A stretch of DNA of 64,000 bases from Streptomyces sp. RPT161 (lineage in GTDB: Bacteria > Actinomycetota > Actinomycetes > Streptomycetales > Streptomycetaceae). The stretch spans positions 61,820 to 125,819 of the forward strand of contig NZ_JAPZVN010000018.1 in NCBI RefSeq assembly GCF_027533845.1, written 5' to 3'. The notes under the pieces are model-generated. The model ran no database searches and was not told where the DNA came from. It was given only the letters and a program-made list of their open reading frames with translations. Both the position numbers and the translations under genes were made by a program. This document shows positions 34,572-44,716 of the stretch, one piece after another (positions within the stretch are counted from its first letter, which is position 1; each line of letters opens with the position of its first letter).

Positions 34572-35333
34572 GTGCGCCTCACCGACGCCCGGACCGGGCA
34601 GCGTGCCGAGCTGCGTTCCGCCGGCCGTGGCCTGCTGCGGGTGTGCGTCCATCTGTCGGCCGGCGACCGCCCGGCGGGCCTCGACGATCTGCGGGCGCTG
34701 CTGGCGGCCGACGTGCTGTCCCGGACGGCGGAGACCGAGGGCGCCCAGGTGCTGCTCGGCTATGCCGCTCCCGGTCTCACCGAGGAGCGGGCCGAGGCCT
34801 GGGCGCGGCACGCCGGTCCGCTCGGCGTCCACCCGCCCGCCGGTCACACCGACTCACTGGATCCGCGGGCGCTCTTCGGCGCCCCGGTGGACGTCCACGT
34901 GGGCGCCGGACAGCCCACGGCCGACGGTCCGTGGTTCCGCACCGGCCCGGTGCGCGCCCCGGGCGTCGACGCGTGCGCGGGCGGCCCCGAGCCGCTCGCC
35001 GTCCGCCTCGCACTGCTGGGCCAGCCGCACCAACGGCCCGCCGCCCTCGACCCCGCGGCGCTCACCGAGTCACAGGCCCTGCTGTTGCACTGGCGGCAGC
35101 TGGTCGCCGACTGGGCCGACGCGCCCTCCCGGCCCCCGCACACCGAGGCGCTTCGCCGGGCCTTCAGCGGGTTCCACGAAGACCTGGACACTGCCACCGC
35201 GCTCACCGTGCTACGGGACCTGGAGTCCGATCCCGCCGTTCCGGACGGCGCCAGGTTCGAGAGCTACCTGCGACTGGACCGGGTGCTCGGCCTCGAACTC
35301 CCCGGAGACATCGGGCGTCAGCGAATACGGTGA
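34572..35333 (+). CDS. Degenerate cysteinyl-tRNA synthetase-like protein
   Basis: 253 residues. The C-terminal third (LRRAFSGFHEDLDTATALTVLRDLESD and RLDRVLGLELPGD) reads like the anticodon-side helical domain of cysteinyl-tRNA synthetases. The N-terminal part (VRLTDARTGQRAELR, then DDLRALLAADVL) only faintly follows their Rossmann start. The HIGH and KMSKS motifs and the zinc cysteines are absent, and the protein is roughly half the usual length. It is therefore unlikely to aminoacylate tRNA. The GTG start has GGAGG five bases upstream, so the gene appears intact and expressed. Its function is unknown; the family call is by eye. Confidence 0.6.
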   Translation: MRLTDARTGQRAELRSAGRGLLRVCVHLSAGDRPAGLDDLRALLAADVLSRTAETEGAQVLLGYAAPGLTEERAEAWARHAGPLGVHPPAGHTDSLDPRALFGAPVDVHVGAGQPTADGPWFRTGPVRAPGVDACAGGPEPLAVRLALLGQPHQRPAALDPAALTESQALLLHWRQLVADWADAPSRPPHTEALRRAFSGFHEDLDTATALTVLRDLESDPAVPDGARFESYLRLDRVLGLELPGDIGRQRIR

Positions 35334-35468
35334 GCGTCCATCAGGTTGTAATTTCTCCGCGTCGCGTGGGATGTCCGCCGCACCGGGGGAACCATCCGCC
35401 AAGGTGAACAGTCCCTGACTCCAGAGGCGTACGAACGCAACCACAGCCCGAATGTGGGGGGAGCCAAG

Positions 35469-36533
35469 ATGACACGAAGAGTGGCACAGCAGCGCACGGC
35501 ACGTAAGGCACACAGAGCGGCCGCCGGATCGGCGATGGCGCTGACCGCGGGGCTGGCCCTGGTGGTGGGCACCGCCGGGACCGGCCAGGCCGCCACCACG
35601 GTCGGCGGTGCGCAGGCCGTGCCGAACTGCGGCGCCGAGCAGCGGGAGGCGGCGACCGCGGCAGCGGACTCCGCGGCCCCGTCGCCGGCCGCGGTCGGCA
35701 CTGCCGGGCAGAAGATCTCGTACGGCCTGGCCGGGCAGGCGCCGATCGGCCTGTGGTCGTCCTCCAGCGTCACCCTCCGCACCCCCGTATCCAAGGGCAC
35801 GGTGCGGCTGGACGTCAGCAGCCGGGGCTTCAGCACCGACTCGCTGGAGGTGCAGCGGTACGTTCCGCGCAGCCACCGCTGGGTCGACCTCGACACCAGC
35901 CCCGGCGGCGGCAGTTCGCCGCAGCACGGTGTCTTCACCTTCCCGGTCAGCGCGACCGCGAGCGCCAGCCACCCGTACACCGTGGCGCTACGGGTGCAGG
36001 ACCTCGACCGTCCCGGCAGCTTCACGGTTGCCGCCTCCGTGAAGGACGGCCATGGCCACACCTACCGGGCGGCGGCCCGTACCGCCACCGCCACCCGTCC
36101 CACGGTGACGGTCAGCGGCTGGCAGCGCGACACCACGCTGGTGCGGGGCGGTGCGGCGCGTGACCTCACGCTCACCGTGAAGAACACCACCAACCGGGCC
36201 TACCCCGCGCTGAACGCCGGCTACTTCGCCTACGGACAGGGGAATCAGCACGCACTGGTGCCGAAGGACCTGGTGCTCAAGGAGTACCAGCCAGGGCGTG
36301 GCTGGACCCGGATTCCGCTGGTCCCCAACGGCTGCGACCCGGGTATGGCCGCCGCCCTCCACCCGACCGGCAGGACCCCGCTCGCCCCGGGCGCAACCGC
36401 CGTCTACCGGCTGCGCCTGTCCGTCGCGAAGTCGGCCCCCGTCGATGTGAGCCACGCGGACGCGGGGCTTTCGGTGGGCAACGGTGAGCAGCAGTTCGCC
36501 TCGCAGGAGCTGCCGTTCACCATCCGCCGGTGA
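35469..36533 (+). CDS. Secreted protein of unknown function
   Basis: 354 residues. The N-terminus is a long signal peptide (basic RRVAQQRTARKAHRAAAG, hydrophobic MALTAGLALVVGTAG, likely cleavage near GQAATT). The mature part seems to hold two beta-sandwich modules: about 85-205 (ISYGLAGQAPIGLWSSSSVTLRT and following) and about 215-345 (PTVTVSGWQRDTTLVRGGAARDLTLTVKNTTNRAYP), the second like CARDB/DUF11-type wall-associated domains. No LPXTG or membrane anchor is visible. ATG 35469 is preceded by GGGGGAGCC; GTG 35454 is in frame but overlaps it. Ligand and role unknown. Confidence 0.7.
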   Translation: MTRRVAQQRTARKAHRAAAGSAMALTAGLALVVGTAGTGQAATTVGGAQAVPNCGAEQREAATAAADSAAPSPAAVGTAGQKISYGLAGQAPIGLWSSSSVTLRTPVSKGTVRLDVSSRGFSTDSLEVQRYVPRSHRWVDLDTSPGGGSSPQHGVFTFPVSATASASHPYTVALRVQDLDRPGSFTVAASVKDGHGHTYRAAARTATATRPTVTVSGWQRDTTLVRGGAARDLTLTVKNTTNRAYPALNAGYFAYGQGNQHALVPKDLVLKEYQPGRGWTRIPLVPNGCDPGMAAALHPTGRTPLAPGATAVYRLRLSVAKSAPVDVSHADAGLSVGNGEQQFASQELPFTIRR

Positions 36534-36770
36534 CAGGCCCCTGCGGCCGATCCTGACCAGGGCCGCGGCTCCGCTTGTACGTGGTCACTCGCCGTCGCGG
36601 CGGAGTTCGGCTGCCGCGGCCTCGCGGAAAGCCTTCACCGCCGCGACGGCGAGACCAGCCTGCGCTGACGCGCCAGGCGCGCTTGGCGCGCCGGATGGGA
36701 CGGCACGGTCGTATCGTGGCCGAAAGGCGCCCTGAAGCGCCACGCCGCAAGCCGTACCGCGGAGGCCGCG

Positions 36771-38291
<1,521 letters not shown>

Positions 38292-38344
38292 CGCCCGGGC
38301 ACCGGCGGTCGCGACGTCGCCCGTCGCCCATCGGCTCCCTGTGC

Positions 38345-39691
38345 CTACACCGTGCGTTGGTCGACCACGCGCCGTATCTTGCCCAACGAGCGCTCCAGCG
38401 TGCCGGGATCCACGACCGTGACCTCCACCGTGACGCCCACGCCGTCCTTGACGCCCTGGGCGATGGCCGTCGCGGCGGTGGCGCGCAGCGGTGGGGCCAA
38501 GTCCGGGCGGGCCTCGACGCGTAGCGTCATGTGGTCCATCCGGCCGCGACGGCTGAGCAGCACCTGGAAGTGCGGCGCGACCCCGGGCGTGCCCAGCACG
38601 ATCTCCTCGATCTGGCTCGGGAAGACATTGACCCCGCGAAGGATGATCATGTCGTCACAGCGGCCGGTGATCTTCTCGATCCGGCGGAACGCCGGACGCG
38701 CCGTGCCGGGCAGTAGCCGGGTCAGATCCCGGGTGCGGTAGCGGATGACCGGCATCGCCTCCTTGGTGAGCGAGGTGAACACCAGCTCGCCGCTCTCCCC
38801 GTCGGGCATCACCTGGTCGGTGATCGGATCGACCACCTCCGGATAGAAGTGGTCCTCCCAGACGTGCAGCCCGTCCTTGGTCTCCACGCACTCCTGGGCC
38901 ACCCCGGGCCCCATCACCTCCGACAACCCGTAGATGTCGACCGCGTGCAGATCCAGCCGGTCCTCCAACTCGCGCCGCATCTCCTCCGTCCACGGCTCCG
39001 CGCCGAATATCCCGACCCGCAGCGATGTGCCGCGCGGGTCGACGCCCTGCCGTTCGAACTCGTCGAGCAGGGTGAGCATGTAGGACGGGGTGACCATGAT
39101 GATCTCGGGCTGGAAGTCCACGATGATCTGCACCTGGCGGGCCGTCATGCCGCCGGAGGCCGGGATGACCGTGCATCCGGCCCGCTCGGCGCCGTAGTGG
39201 GCGCCCAGGCCGCCGGTGAACAGGCCGTAGCCGTAGGCGATGTGCACCTTGTGGCCCGGGCGGCCTCCGGCGGCCCGGATCGAGCGGGCGACGACATCGG
39301 CCCAGACCGACAGATCGCGCTCTGTGTAGCCGACCACCGTGGGGCGGCCGGTGGTCCCCGACGAGGCGTGGAGACGGCGCACCTGGGCCATGGGCACGGC
39401 GAAAGTACCGAACGGGTAGTGCTCGCGCAGATCGGCCTTGGTGGTGAACGGGAACCGGGCGAGGTCCGCCAGCGTACGGCAGTCCTGTGGCGTCACTCCG
39501 GCGGCGTCGAACTTGCGCCGGTACATCTCGACATGGTCGTAGGCGTGCCGCAACGTGGCCTTGAGCCTGGCGAGTTGGAGGCTCGTCAGCTCGGTGCGGC
39601 TCAACCGCTCACCGTCGTCCAGCAGTTCCACCGGCGGCGCCTCGCCCAGGCGCCGCCGCGGACCCGTGGCAGCGGTCAGGTCGCTGCTCAT
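38345..39691 (-). CDS. paaK: Phenylacetate-CoA ligase
   Basis: 448 residues. It activates phenylacetate (or a related aryl acid) to the CoA thioester with ATP. ASSGTTGRPTVVGYT is the ATP loop. YGLSEVMGPGVAQEC and VIRYRTRDLTRLL follow in the N-terminal domain, and the C-terminal domain begins RCDDMIILRGVNVFPSQIEE with the catalytic lysine near SLGKIRRV. ATG 39691 is chosen for GGAGG upstream. No other paa genes are in the window. A TetR-type operator lies 36 bases upstream of the start. Confidence 0.93.
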   Translation of the reverse strand: MSSDLTAATGPRRRLGEAPPVELLDDGERLSRTELTSLQLARLKATLRHAYDHVEMYRRKFDAAGVTPQDCRTLADLARFPFTTKADLREHYPFGTFAVPMAQVRRLHASSGTTGRPTVVGYTERDLSVWADVVARSIRAAGGRPGHKVHIAYGYGLFTGGLGAHYGAERAGCTVIPASGGMTARQVQIIVDFQPEIIMVTPSYMLTLLDEFERQGVDPRGTSLRVGIFGAEPWTEEMRRELEDRLDLHAVDIYGLSEVMGPGVAQECVETKDGLHVWEDHFYPEVVDPITDQVMPDGESGELVFTSLTKEAMPVIRYRTRDLTRLLPGTARPAFRRIEKITGRCDDMIILRGVNVFPSQIEEIVLGTPGVAPHFQVLLSRRGRMDHMTLRVEARPDLAPPLRATAATAIAQGVKDGVGVTVEVTVVDPGTLERSLGKIRRVVDQRTV

Positions 39692-39726
39692 CCCTGCCTC
39701 CCCGCACTCCGTACCCCGCGGTTGCC

Positions 39727-39742
39727 GACCGAACATTCGGTC
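39727..39742 (-). promoter_or_regulatory. TetR-type operator upstream of paaK (PaaR-like)
   Basis: GACCGAACATTCGGTC is a perfect 7-base inverted repeat with a 2-base centre, lying in the promoter interval of paaK. Palindromes with ACCGA/TCGGT arms are typical of TetR-family regulators of phenylacetate genes (PaaR). No regulator gene is adjacent, so control would be in trans. Confidence 0.6.
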
Positions 39743-39937
39743 AGCCTTGCGCACGGTCATGTAACCCAGCGTGCACATCACCTGTCAAGACCTGTGGACG
39801 GGAAACCGGACCACCGTATGGGCCGCTGACCGGGTGATCCGCCGGGCGGGGCGACCGGGACGGCGGCGGGGGGAGCGGCATGATCGCCATGGCGGGCCAG
39901 GGTCTAGCGCCACGCGGCGGGCGCACGGGAGGTTGCG

Positions 39938-41689
39938 GTGCACATCCTGCTGATCGCGAGCGCGTTCAACAGCCTGACGCAACGGGTGTTCGGGGAGCTC
40001 GGCGACCGCGGCCACACGGTCGCGGTGGAACTCGCGCTGGGCGACGAGTCGCTACGGGAGGCGGTGCGGCGCCACACGCCGGACCTGGTGATCGCCCCGA
40101 TGCTGAAGTCCGCGATCCCGCGCGACGTCTGGTCGACGCACACCTGCCTGATCGTGCACCCGGGACCGGTCGGCGACCGCGGCCCCTCGTCGCTGGACTG
40201 GGCGGTCCTTGAGGGCGCCGAGACCTGGGGCGTGACGGTGCTGCGGGCGGAGGCGGAGATGGACGCCGGGGAGGTGTGGGCCTCGGTGCCGTGCCCGATG
40301 CCGCCGGTGGCCAAGAGCGACCTGTACCGCAACGAGGTCGGCGACGCGGCGCTGGAAGCGGTGCTGCTGGCCGTACACCGCTTCGCCTCGGGCACGTACA
40401 CGCCGCGGGCGCAGCGTGCCGAGGAGGCGCGGATGCGGCCGTACTGCGACCAGAGCGTGCGCCGTATCGACTGGGAGACCACCCCGACCACGGCGGTCCT
40501 GCGGCGACTGCGCGCCGCCGACTCGCAGCCCGGGGTGCTGGACGAACTGCTCGGCGACGAGTGGTACCTGCACGGCGGCTACCCGGAGGACGTCCTGAGA
40601 GGCCGCCCCGGCCAGTTGCTGGCCACCCGGGCGGGCGCGATCTGCCGGGCCACCGTGGACGGCGCGGTGTGGATCCCGCAGCTGCGTCCGCGGCGCCGAC
40701 CGGGCGGCCCGGCGACGTTCAAGCTGCCCGCCACGCTCGCGCTGGGCGACCGGCTGCCCGCCCTGCCGGACATCCCCGCCCCCGCCTGGCTGCCCGAGCA
40801 CCGTGAGACCTGGACCGACGTGCGCTACCACGAGGAGGGTGCGGTCGGCTTCCTGCGGTTCTCCTTCCCCGGCGGCGCGATGAGCACCGACCAGTGCCAA
40901 CGCCTGCTCGCCGCCTACCACTTCGCGTGCTCCCGGCCGACCTCCGTGGTGGTGCTTGGCGGTCCCCGGGACTTCTTCAGCAACGGCATCCATCTGAACG
41001 TCATCGAGGCCGCCGCGGACCCGGCCGAGGAGTCCTGGGCGAACATCAACGCGCTGGACGACCTGGTCGAGGCGGTGCTGACCACCACCGACCGGCTGGT
41101 GGTCACCGCGCTGGGCGGCAACGCCGGAGCGGGCGGAGCGATGCTGGCGCTCGCGGCCGACCAGGTGTGGTGCCGCCACGGCGTGGTGCTCAACCCGCAC
41201 TACCGGCTGATGGGCCTGTACGGCTCCGAGTACTGGACGTACACCCTGCCGCGCAGGGTGGGACAGGCCATGGCCGAGCGGCTGACCCAGCGGGCGCTGC
41301 CGGTCACCGCGGCGGCGGCGCACCGGCTGGGCCTGGTGGACCGTGTGCTGCGCAAGGCGCCCGGGGAGTTCGCCGCCGAGGTGGCCAGGCTCGCCGCGCA
41401 ACTCGCCTCGATGCCGCGCACCCAGCGGTACATCGCCGAGAAGAAGGCGGTACGCGAGCGCGAGGAGGACGTCAAGCCGCTGGGCGTCTACCGGGAGGAG
41501 GAGCTGAGCCGGATGCGCCGTGACTTCTTCGACCCGGCGGCCCCCTACCACGCCCTGCGGCGGGCCTTCGTCCGCAAGGAGCCGCCGCAGGACACTCCGC
41601 CCCACCTGCGCGCCGCCTCTGCGCGATCCGCTGGTGGTCGTCACTGGATTGGTCCCGCTCGGGGCATGGAACGGCCACTCGCCTGGTAG
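39938..41689 (+). CDS. hypX: Hydrogenase maturation protein HypX/HoxX (CO ligand synthesis)
   Basis: 583 residues with two modules. The N-terminal part (1 to about 270) resembles formyl-tetrahydrofolate-using enzymes, with VHPGPVGDRGPSSLDWAV at the folate/hydrolase site. The C-terminal part (about 285-540) is crotonase-like (GGPRDFFSNGIHLNVIE, ALGGNAGAGGAMLALAAD). HypX makes the CO ligand of the Fe(CN)2CO centre from formyl-THF via formyl-CoA, which allows hydrogenase maturation in air. The GTG start has GGGAGG six bases upstream. It stands 78 bases before the small-subunit gene on the same strand, as expected for an aerobic hydrogenase locus. Confidence 0.9.
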   Translation: MHILLIASAFNSLTQRVFGELGDRGHTVAVELALGDESLREAVRRHTPDLVIAPMLKSAIPRDVWSTHTCLIVHPGPVGDRGPSSLDWAVLEGAETWGVTVLRAEAEMDAGEVWASVPCPMPPVAKSDLYRNEVGDAALEAVLLAVHRFASGTYTPRAQRAEEARMRPYCDQSVRRIDWETTPTTAVLRRLRAADSQPGVLDELLGDEWYLHGGYPEDVLRGRPGQLLATRAGAICRATVDGAVWIPQLRPRRRPGGPATFKLPATLALGDRLPALPDIPAPAWLPEHRETWTDVRYHEEGAVGFLRFSFPGGAMSTDQCQRLLAAYHFACSRPTSVVVLGGPRDFFSNGIHLNVIEAAADPAEESWANINALDDLVEAVLTTTDRLVVTALGGNAGAGGAMLALAADQVWCRHGVVLNPHYRLMGLYGSEYWTYTLPRRVGQAMAERLTQRALPVTAAAAHRLGLVDRVLRKAPGEFAAEVARLAAQLASMPRTQRYIAEKKAVREREEDVKPLGVYREEELSRMRRDFFDPAAPYHALRRAFVRKEPPQDTPPHLRAASARSAGGRHWIGPARGMERPLAW

Positions 41690-41710
41690 GAAGAGCCAAG
41701 ACCGAATTGC

Positions 41711-41720
41711 GGCATATGCC
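41711..41720. promoter_or_regulatory. Perfect palindrome in the leader of the hydrogenase structural genes
   Basis: GGCATATGCC is a perfect 10-base palindrome, 48 bases before the small-subunit ATG, in the only AT-richer stretch between hypX and hhyS. It could be an operator or part of a promoter. No known consensus is matched. Confidence 0.3.
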
Positions 41721-41767
41721 CACTTTGTAGTTGTGTCCGTGCCGTTGACTTCCCAGGAGGCCTCCAG

Positions 41768-42853
41768 ATGGCTGCATCGCAGACCGCCGTTGACACCGGC
41801 CACGGGCCCGCACAGGGCGGCGAGGAGACCCCGCCGATCCATGTGCTGTGGATCAACGCGGGCCTGAGCTGTGACGGTGACTCCGTCTCGCTCACCGCCG
41901 CGATGCAGCCCAGCATCGAGGAGATCGCCCTGGGGGTGCTGCCGGGCCTGCCGAAGGTGGTGATGCACTGGCCGCTGATCGACTTCGAATGCGGTCCGGT
42001 GCAGGGCGCGGACACCTTCATCGAGTGGTTCTTCAAGGGCGAGCGCGGTGAGCTCGACCCCTTCGTGCTGGTCATCGAGGGCTCCATCCCCAACGAGAAG
42101 GTCAAGGCCGAGGGGTACTGGTGCGGCTTCGGCGACAACCCGGACACCGGCCAGCCCATCACCACCAGCGAGTGGATCGACCGGCTCGCCCCCAAGGCCA
42201 CCGCCGTGGTCGCCATCGGTACCTGCGCCACCTACGGCGGCATCCACGCCATGGCGGGCAACCCCACCGGTGCCATGGGCGTGCCCGACTACCTCGGCTG
42301 GGAGTGGAAGTCGAAGGCCGGGATCCCCATCGTGTGCGTGCCCGGCTGCCCGATCCAGGCGGACAACTTCGCCGAGACCCTGACCTATCTGCTGTACCAG
42401 ATGGCCGGGTCCGCGCCGATGATCCCGCTGGACGACAAGCTCCGCCCCACCTGGCTCTTCTCGGCGACCGTGCACGAGGGCTGCGACCGCGCCGGGTACT
42501 ACGAGCAGGGGCAGTTCGCGGAGTCCTACAACTCGCCGCAGTGCCTGGTGAAGGTCGGCTGCTGGGGACCGGTGGTCAAGTGCAACGTCCCCAAGCGCGG
42601 CTGGATGAACGGGATCGGCGGCTGCCCCAACGTGGGCGGCATCTGCATCGCCTGCACGATGCCCGGCTTCCCCGACAAGTTCATGCCGTTCATGGACGCA
42701 CCGCCCGGCAGCAAGGTGTCCAGTGCCGCCAGCCACACCTACGGCGGGGTGATCCGCAAGCTGCGCACCATCACCGCCAAGACCGTGGACAAGGAGCCCA
42801 AGTGGCGGCGTACCGGACGTGAGTTGACGACCGGGTACCACCCACCCGCCTGA
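41768..42853 (+). CDS. hhyS: Group 1h [NiFe]-hydrogenase small subunit
   Basis: 361 residues. The electron-transfer subunit carries Fe-S clusters that connect the NiFe site to the quinone pool. The N-terminus has no Tat signal, as in actinobacterial group 1h (former group 5) enzymes. The proximal cluster motif reads C35-D-G-D38, where other small subunits have CxxC; an Asp ligand at this place is known for this group and is linked to O2 tolerance. Further Cys motifs are GTCATYGG, CVPGCPIQADNF and VGCWGPVVKCNVP, then GGCPNVGGICIACTMPGFPD. AGGAGG lies eight bases upstream of the ATG. Confidence 0.95.
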   Translation: MAASQTAVDTGHGPAQGGEETPPIHVLWINAGLSCDGDSVSLTAAMQPSIEEIALGVLPGLPKVVMHWPLIDFECGPVQGADTFIEWFFKGERGELDPFVLVIEGSIPNEKVKAEGYWCGFGDNPDTGQPITTSEWIDRLAPKATAVVAIGTCATYGGIHAMAGNPTGAMGVPDYLGWEWKSKAGIPIVCVPGCPIQADNFAETLTYLLYQMAGSAPMIPLDDKLRPTWLFSATVHEGCDRAGYYEQGQFAESYNSPQCLVKVGCWGPVVKCNVPKRGWMNGIGGCPNVGGICIACTMPGFPDKFMPFMDAPPGSKVSSAASHTYGGVIRKLRTITAKTVDKEPKWRRTGRELTTGYHPPA

Positions 42854-42937
42854 ACCCGCCCCGCCCCCAGGGGCGTTGCCTTCCCACCTCGCTTGATGAC
42901 CAGTAACCCAGGCACGTAGAAGGGCGCGACACACACA

Positions 42938-44716
42938 ATGGCACCGACGACGAAGGCGGCCGGGGACGGCCTGATGGAGATGTCCTGGGATCCGATCACC
43001 CGGATCGTGGGCAGCCTGGGTATCCACACGAAGATCGACTTCAAGCAGAAACGGGTCGCCGAGTGCTACAGCACCTCGTCGGTGTTCCGCGGGTACAGCG
43101 TGTTCATGCGCGGCAAGGACCCGCGGGACGCGCACTTCATCACCAGCCGGATCTGCGGTATCTGCGGTGACAACCACGCCACCTGCTCGGTGTACACGCA
43201 GAACATGGCGTACGGCGTCAAGCCCCCGCACCTGGGCGAGTGGATCATCAACCTCGGTGAGTCCGCGGAGTACATGTTCGACCACAACATCTTCCAGGAG
43301 AACCTGGTCGGGGTCGACTACTGCGAGAAGATGGTGCGGGAGACCAATCCCGGCGTACTGGAACAGGCCGAGCGCACCGAGGCCCCGCACGCCGCGGACC
43401 ACGGCTACCGCACCATCGCCGACATCATGCGCGCTCTCAACCCCATCGAGGGTGAGTTCTACCGGGAGGCGCTCCAGGTCAGCCGCTACACCCGGGAGAT
43501 GTTCTGCCTGATGGAGGGGCGCCACGTGCACCCGTCCACGCTGTACCCGGGCGGAGTGGGCACGGTCGCCTCGGTCCAGCTGTTCACCGACTACCTCAGC
43601 CGGTTGATGCGGTACGTGGAGTTCATGAAGCGTGTCGTGCCGCTCCACGACGACCTGTTCGACTTCTTCTACGAGGCGTTGCCCGGATACGAGGAGGTGG
43701 GGCGGCGCCGGGTGCTGCTCGGTTGCTGGGGGGCCATGAACGACCCGGAGTACTGTGACTTCACCTACCGCAACATGTCCGACTGGGGCCGTCGGATGTT
43801 CGTCACCCCGGGCATCATCGTGGACGGCAAGCTGGTCACCAACGACCTGACGGAGATCAACCTCGGCATCCGGATCCTGCTGGGCAGCTCCTACTACCAG
43901 GACTGGGAGGGCCAGGAACTCTTCGTCACCCACGACCCGTTGGGCAACCCGATCGACCCGCGCCACCCGTGGAACCAGCACACCATCCCGGCCCCGCAGA
44001 AACGCGACTTCTCCGACAAGTACAGCTGGGTGATGTCCCCGCGCTGGTTCGACGGGAAGGACCACCTGGCACTGGACACCGGCGGCGGCCCGCTGGCCCG
44101 GCTGTGGTCCACCGCGCTGTCCGGCCTGGTGGACATCGGCTACATCAAGGCCACCGGCAACAGCGTGGTGATCAACCTGCCGCGCTCCATGACCAAGCCG
44201 GAGACCACCTTCGAGTGGAAGATCCCGCGCTGGAGCAACACCATCGAACGCAACCGCGCCCGTACCTACTTCCAGGCATACAGCGCGGCGATGGCACTGC
44301 ACTTCGCCGAGATGGGACTCGAGGAGGTCAGGGCGGGACGCACCCAGACCTGGGAGAAGTTCGAGGTGCCCGACGAGAGCATCGGCTGCGGCTTCAGCGA
44401 GGCGGTACGCGGTGTGCTCTCCCACCACATGGTGATCAGGGACGGGAAGATCGCCAACTACCACCCCTACCCGCCGACCCCGTGGAACGCCAGCGTCCGC
44501 GACAGCTACGGCACTCCGGGCCCGTACGAGGACGCGGTGCAGAACACCCCGATCTTCGAGGAGAACCCGCCGGAGAACTTCAAGGGCATCGACATCATGC
44601 GTACCGTGCGCAGCTTCGACCCCTGTCTGCCGTGCGGCGTGCACATGTACCTGGGCAACGGCCGTACCATGCGGCACACCCACATGCCCACCGGGCTGAG
44701 CGGCCTCGCCGAATGA
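42938..44716 (+). CDS. hhyL: Group 1h [NiFe]-hydrogenase large subunit
   Basis: 592 residues. The catalytic subunit holds the NiFe centre. The L1 motif is R71-ICGIC-GDNH (C73, C76) and the C-terminal motif is DPC563-LPC566-GVH569. The 23 residues after H569 are the peptide normally removed by the maturation protease encoded five genes downstream. DPITRIVGSLG at the N-terminus and the ECYSTSSVFRGYSVFMRGKDPRDA stretch are typical of the high-affinity actinobacterial H2 scavengers. The ribosome site before ATG 42938 is weak. A small hairpin (CGCCCC/GGGGCG) lies in the 84-base gap after hhyS. The stop overlaps the next ATG (ATGA). Confidence 0.96.
   Translation: MAPTTKAAGDGLMEMSWDPITRIVGSLGIHTKIDFKQKRVAECYSTSSVFRGYSVFMRGKDPRDAHFITSRICGICGDNHATCSVYTQNMAYGVKPPHLGEWIINLGESAEYMFDHNIFQENLVGVDYCEKMVRETNPGVLEQAERTEAPHAADHGYRTIADIMRALNPIEGEFYREALQVSRYTREMFCLMEGRHVHPSTLYPGGVGTVASVQLFTDYLSRLMRYVEFMKRVVPLHDDLFDFFYEALPGYEEVGRRRVLLGCWGAMNDPEYCDFTYRNMSDWGRRMFVTPGIIVDGKLVTNDLTEINLGIRILLGSSYYQDWEGQELFVTHDPLGNPIDPRHPWNQHTIPAPQKRDFSDKYSWVMSPRWFDGKDHLALDTGGGPLARLWSTALSGLVDIGYIKATGNSVVINLPRSMTKPETTFEWKIPRWSNTIERNRARTYFQAYSAAMALHFAEMGLEEVRAGRTQTWEKFEVPDESIGCGFSEAVRGVLSHHMVIRDGKIANYHPYPPTPWNASVRDSYGTPGPYEDAVQNTPIFEENPPENFKGIDIMRTVRSFDPCLPCGVHMYLGNGRTMRHTHMPTGLSGLAE

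Noticed and set aside
36585..36735. Short minus-strand tail reading GLAVAAVKAFREAAAAELRRDGE before a stop
   Set aside because: It looks protein-like, but no plausible start with a ribosome site lies in the intergenic part; upstream the frame is antisense to gltD. Possibly a gene remnant; not supported enough to annotate.
41640..41767. Search for a DevR-like box before the hydrogenase structural genes
   Set aside because: No GGGnC-N4-GnCCC pattern found; only an unrelated palindrome GGCATATGCC.
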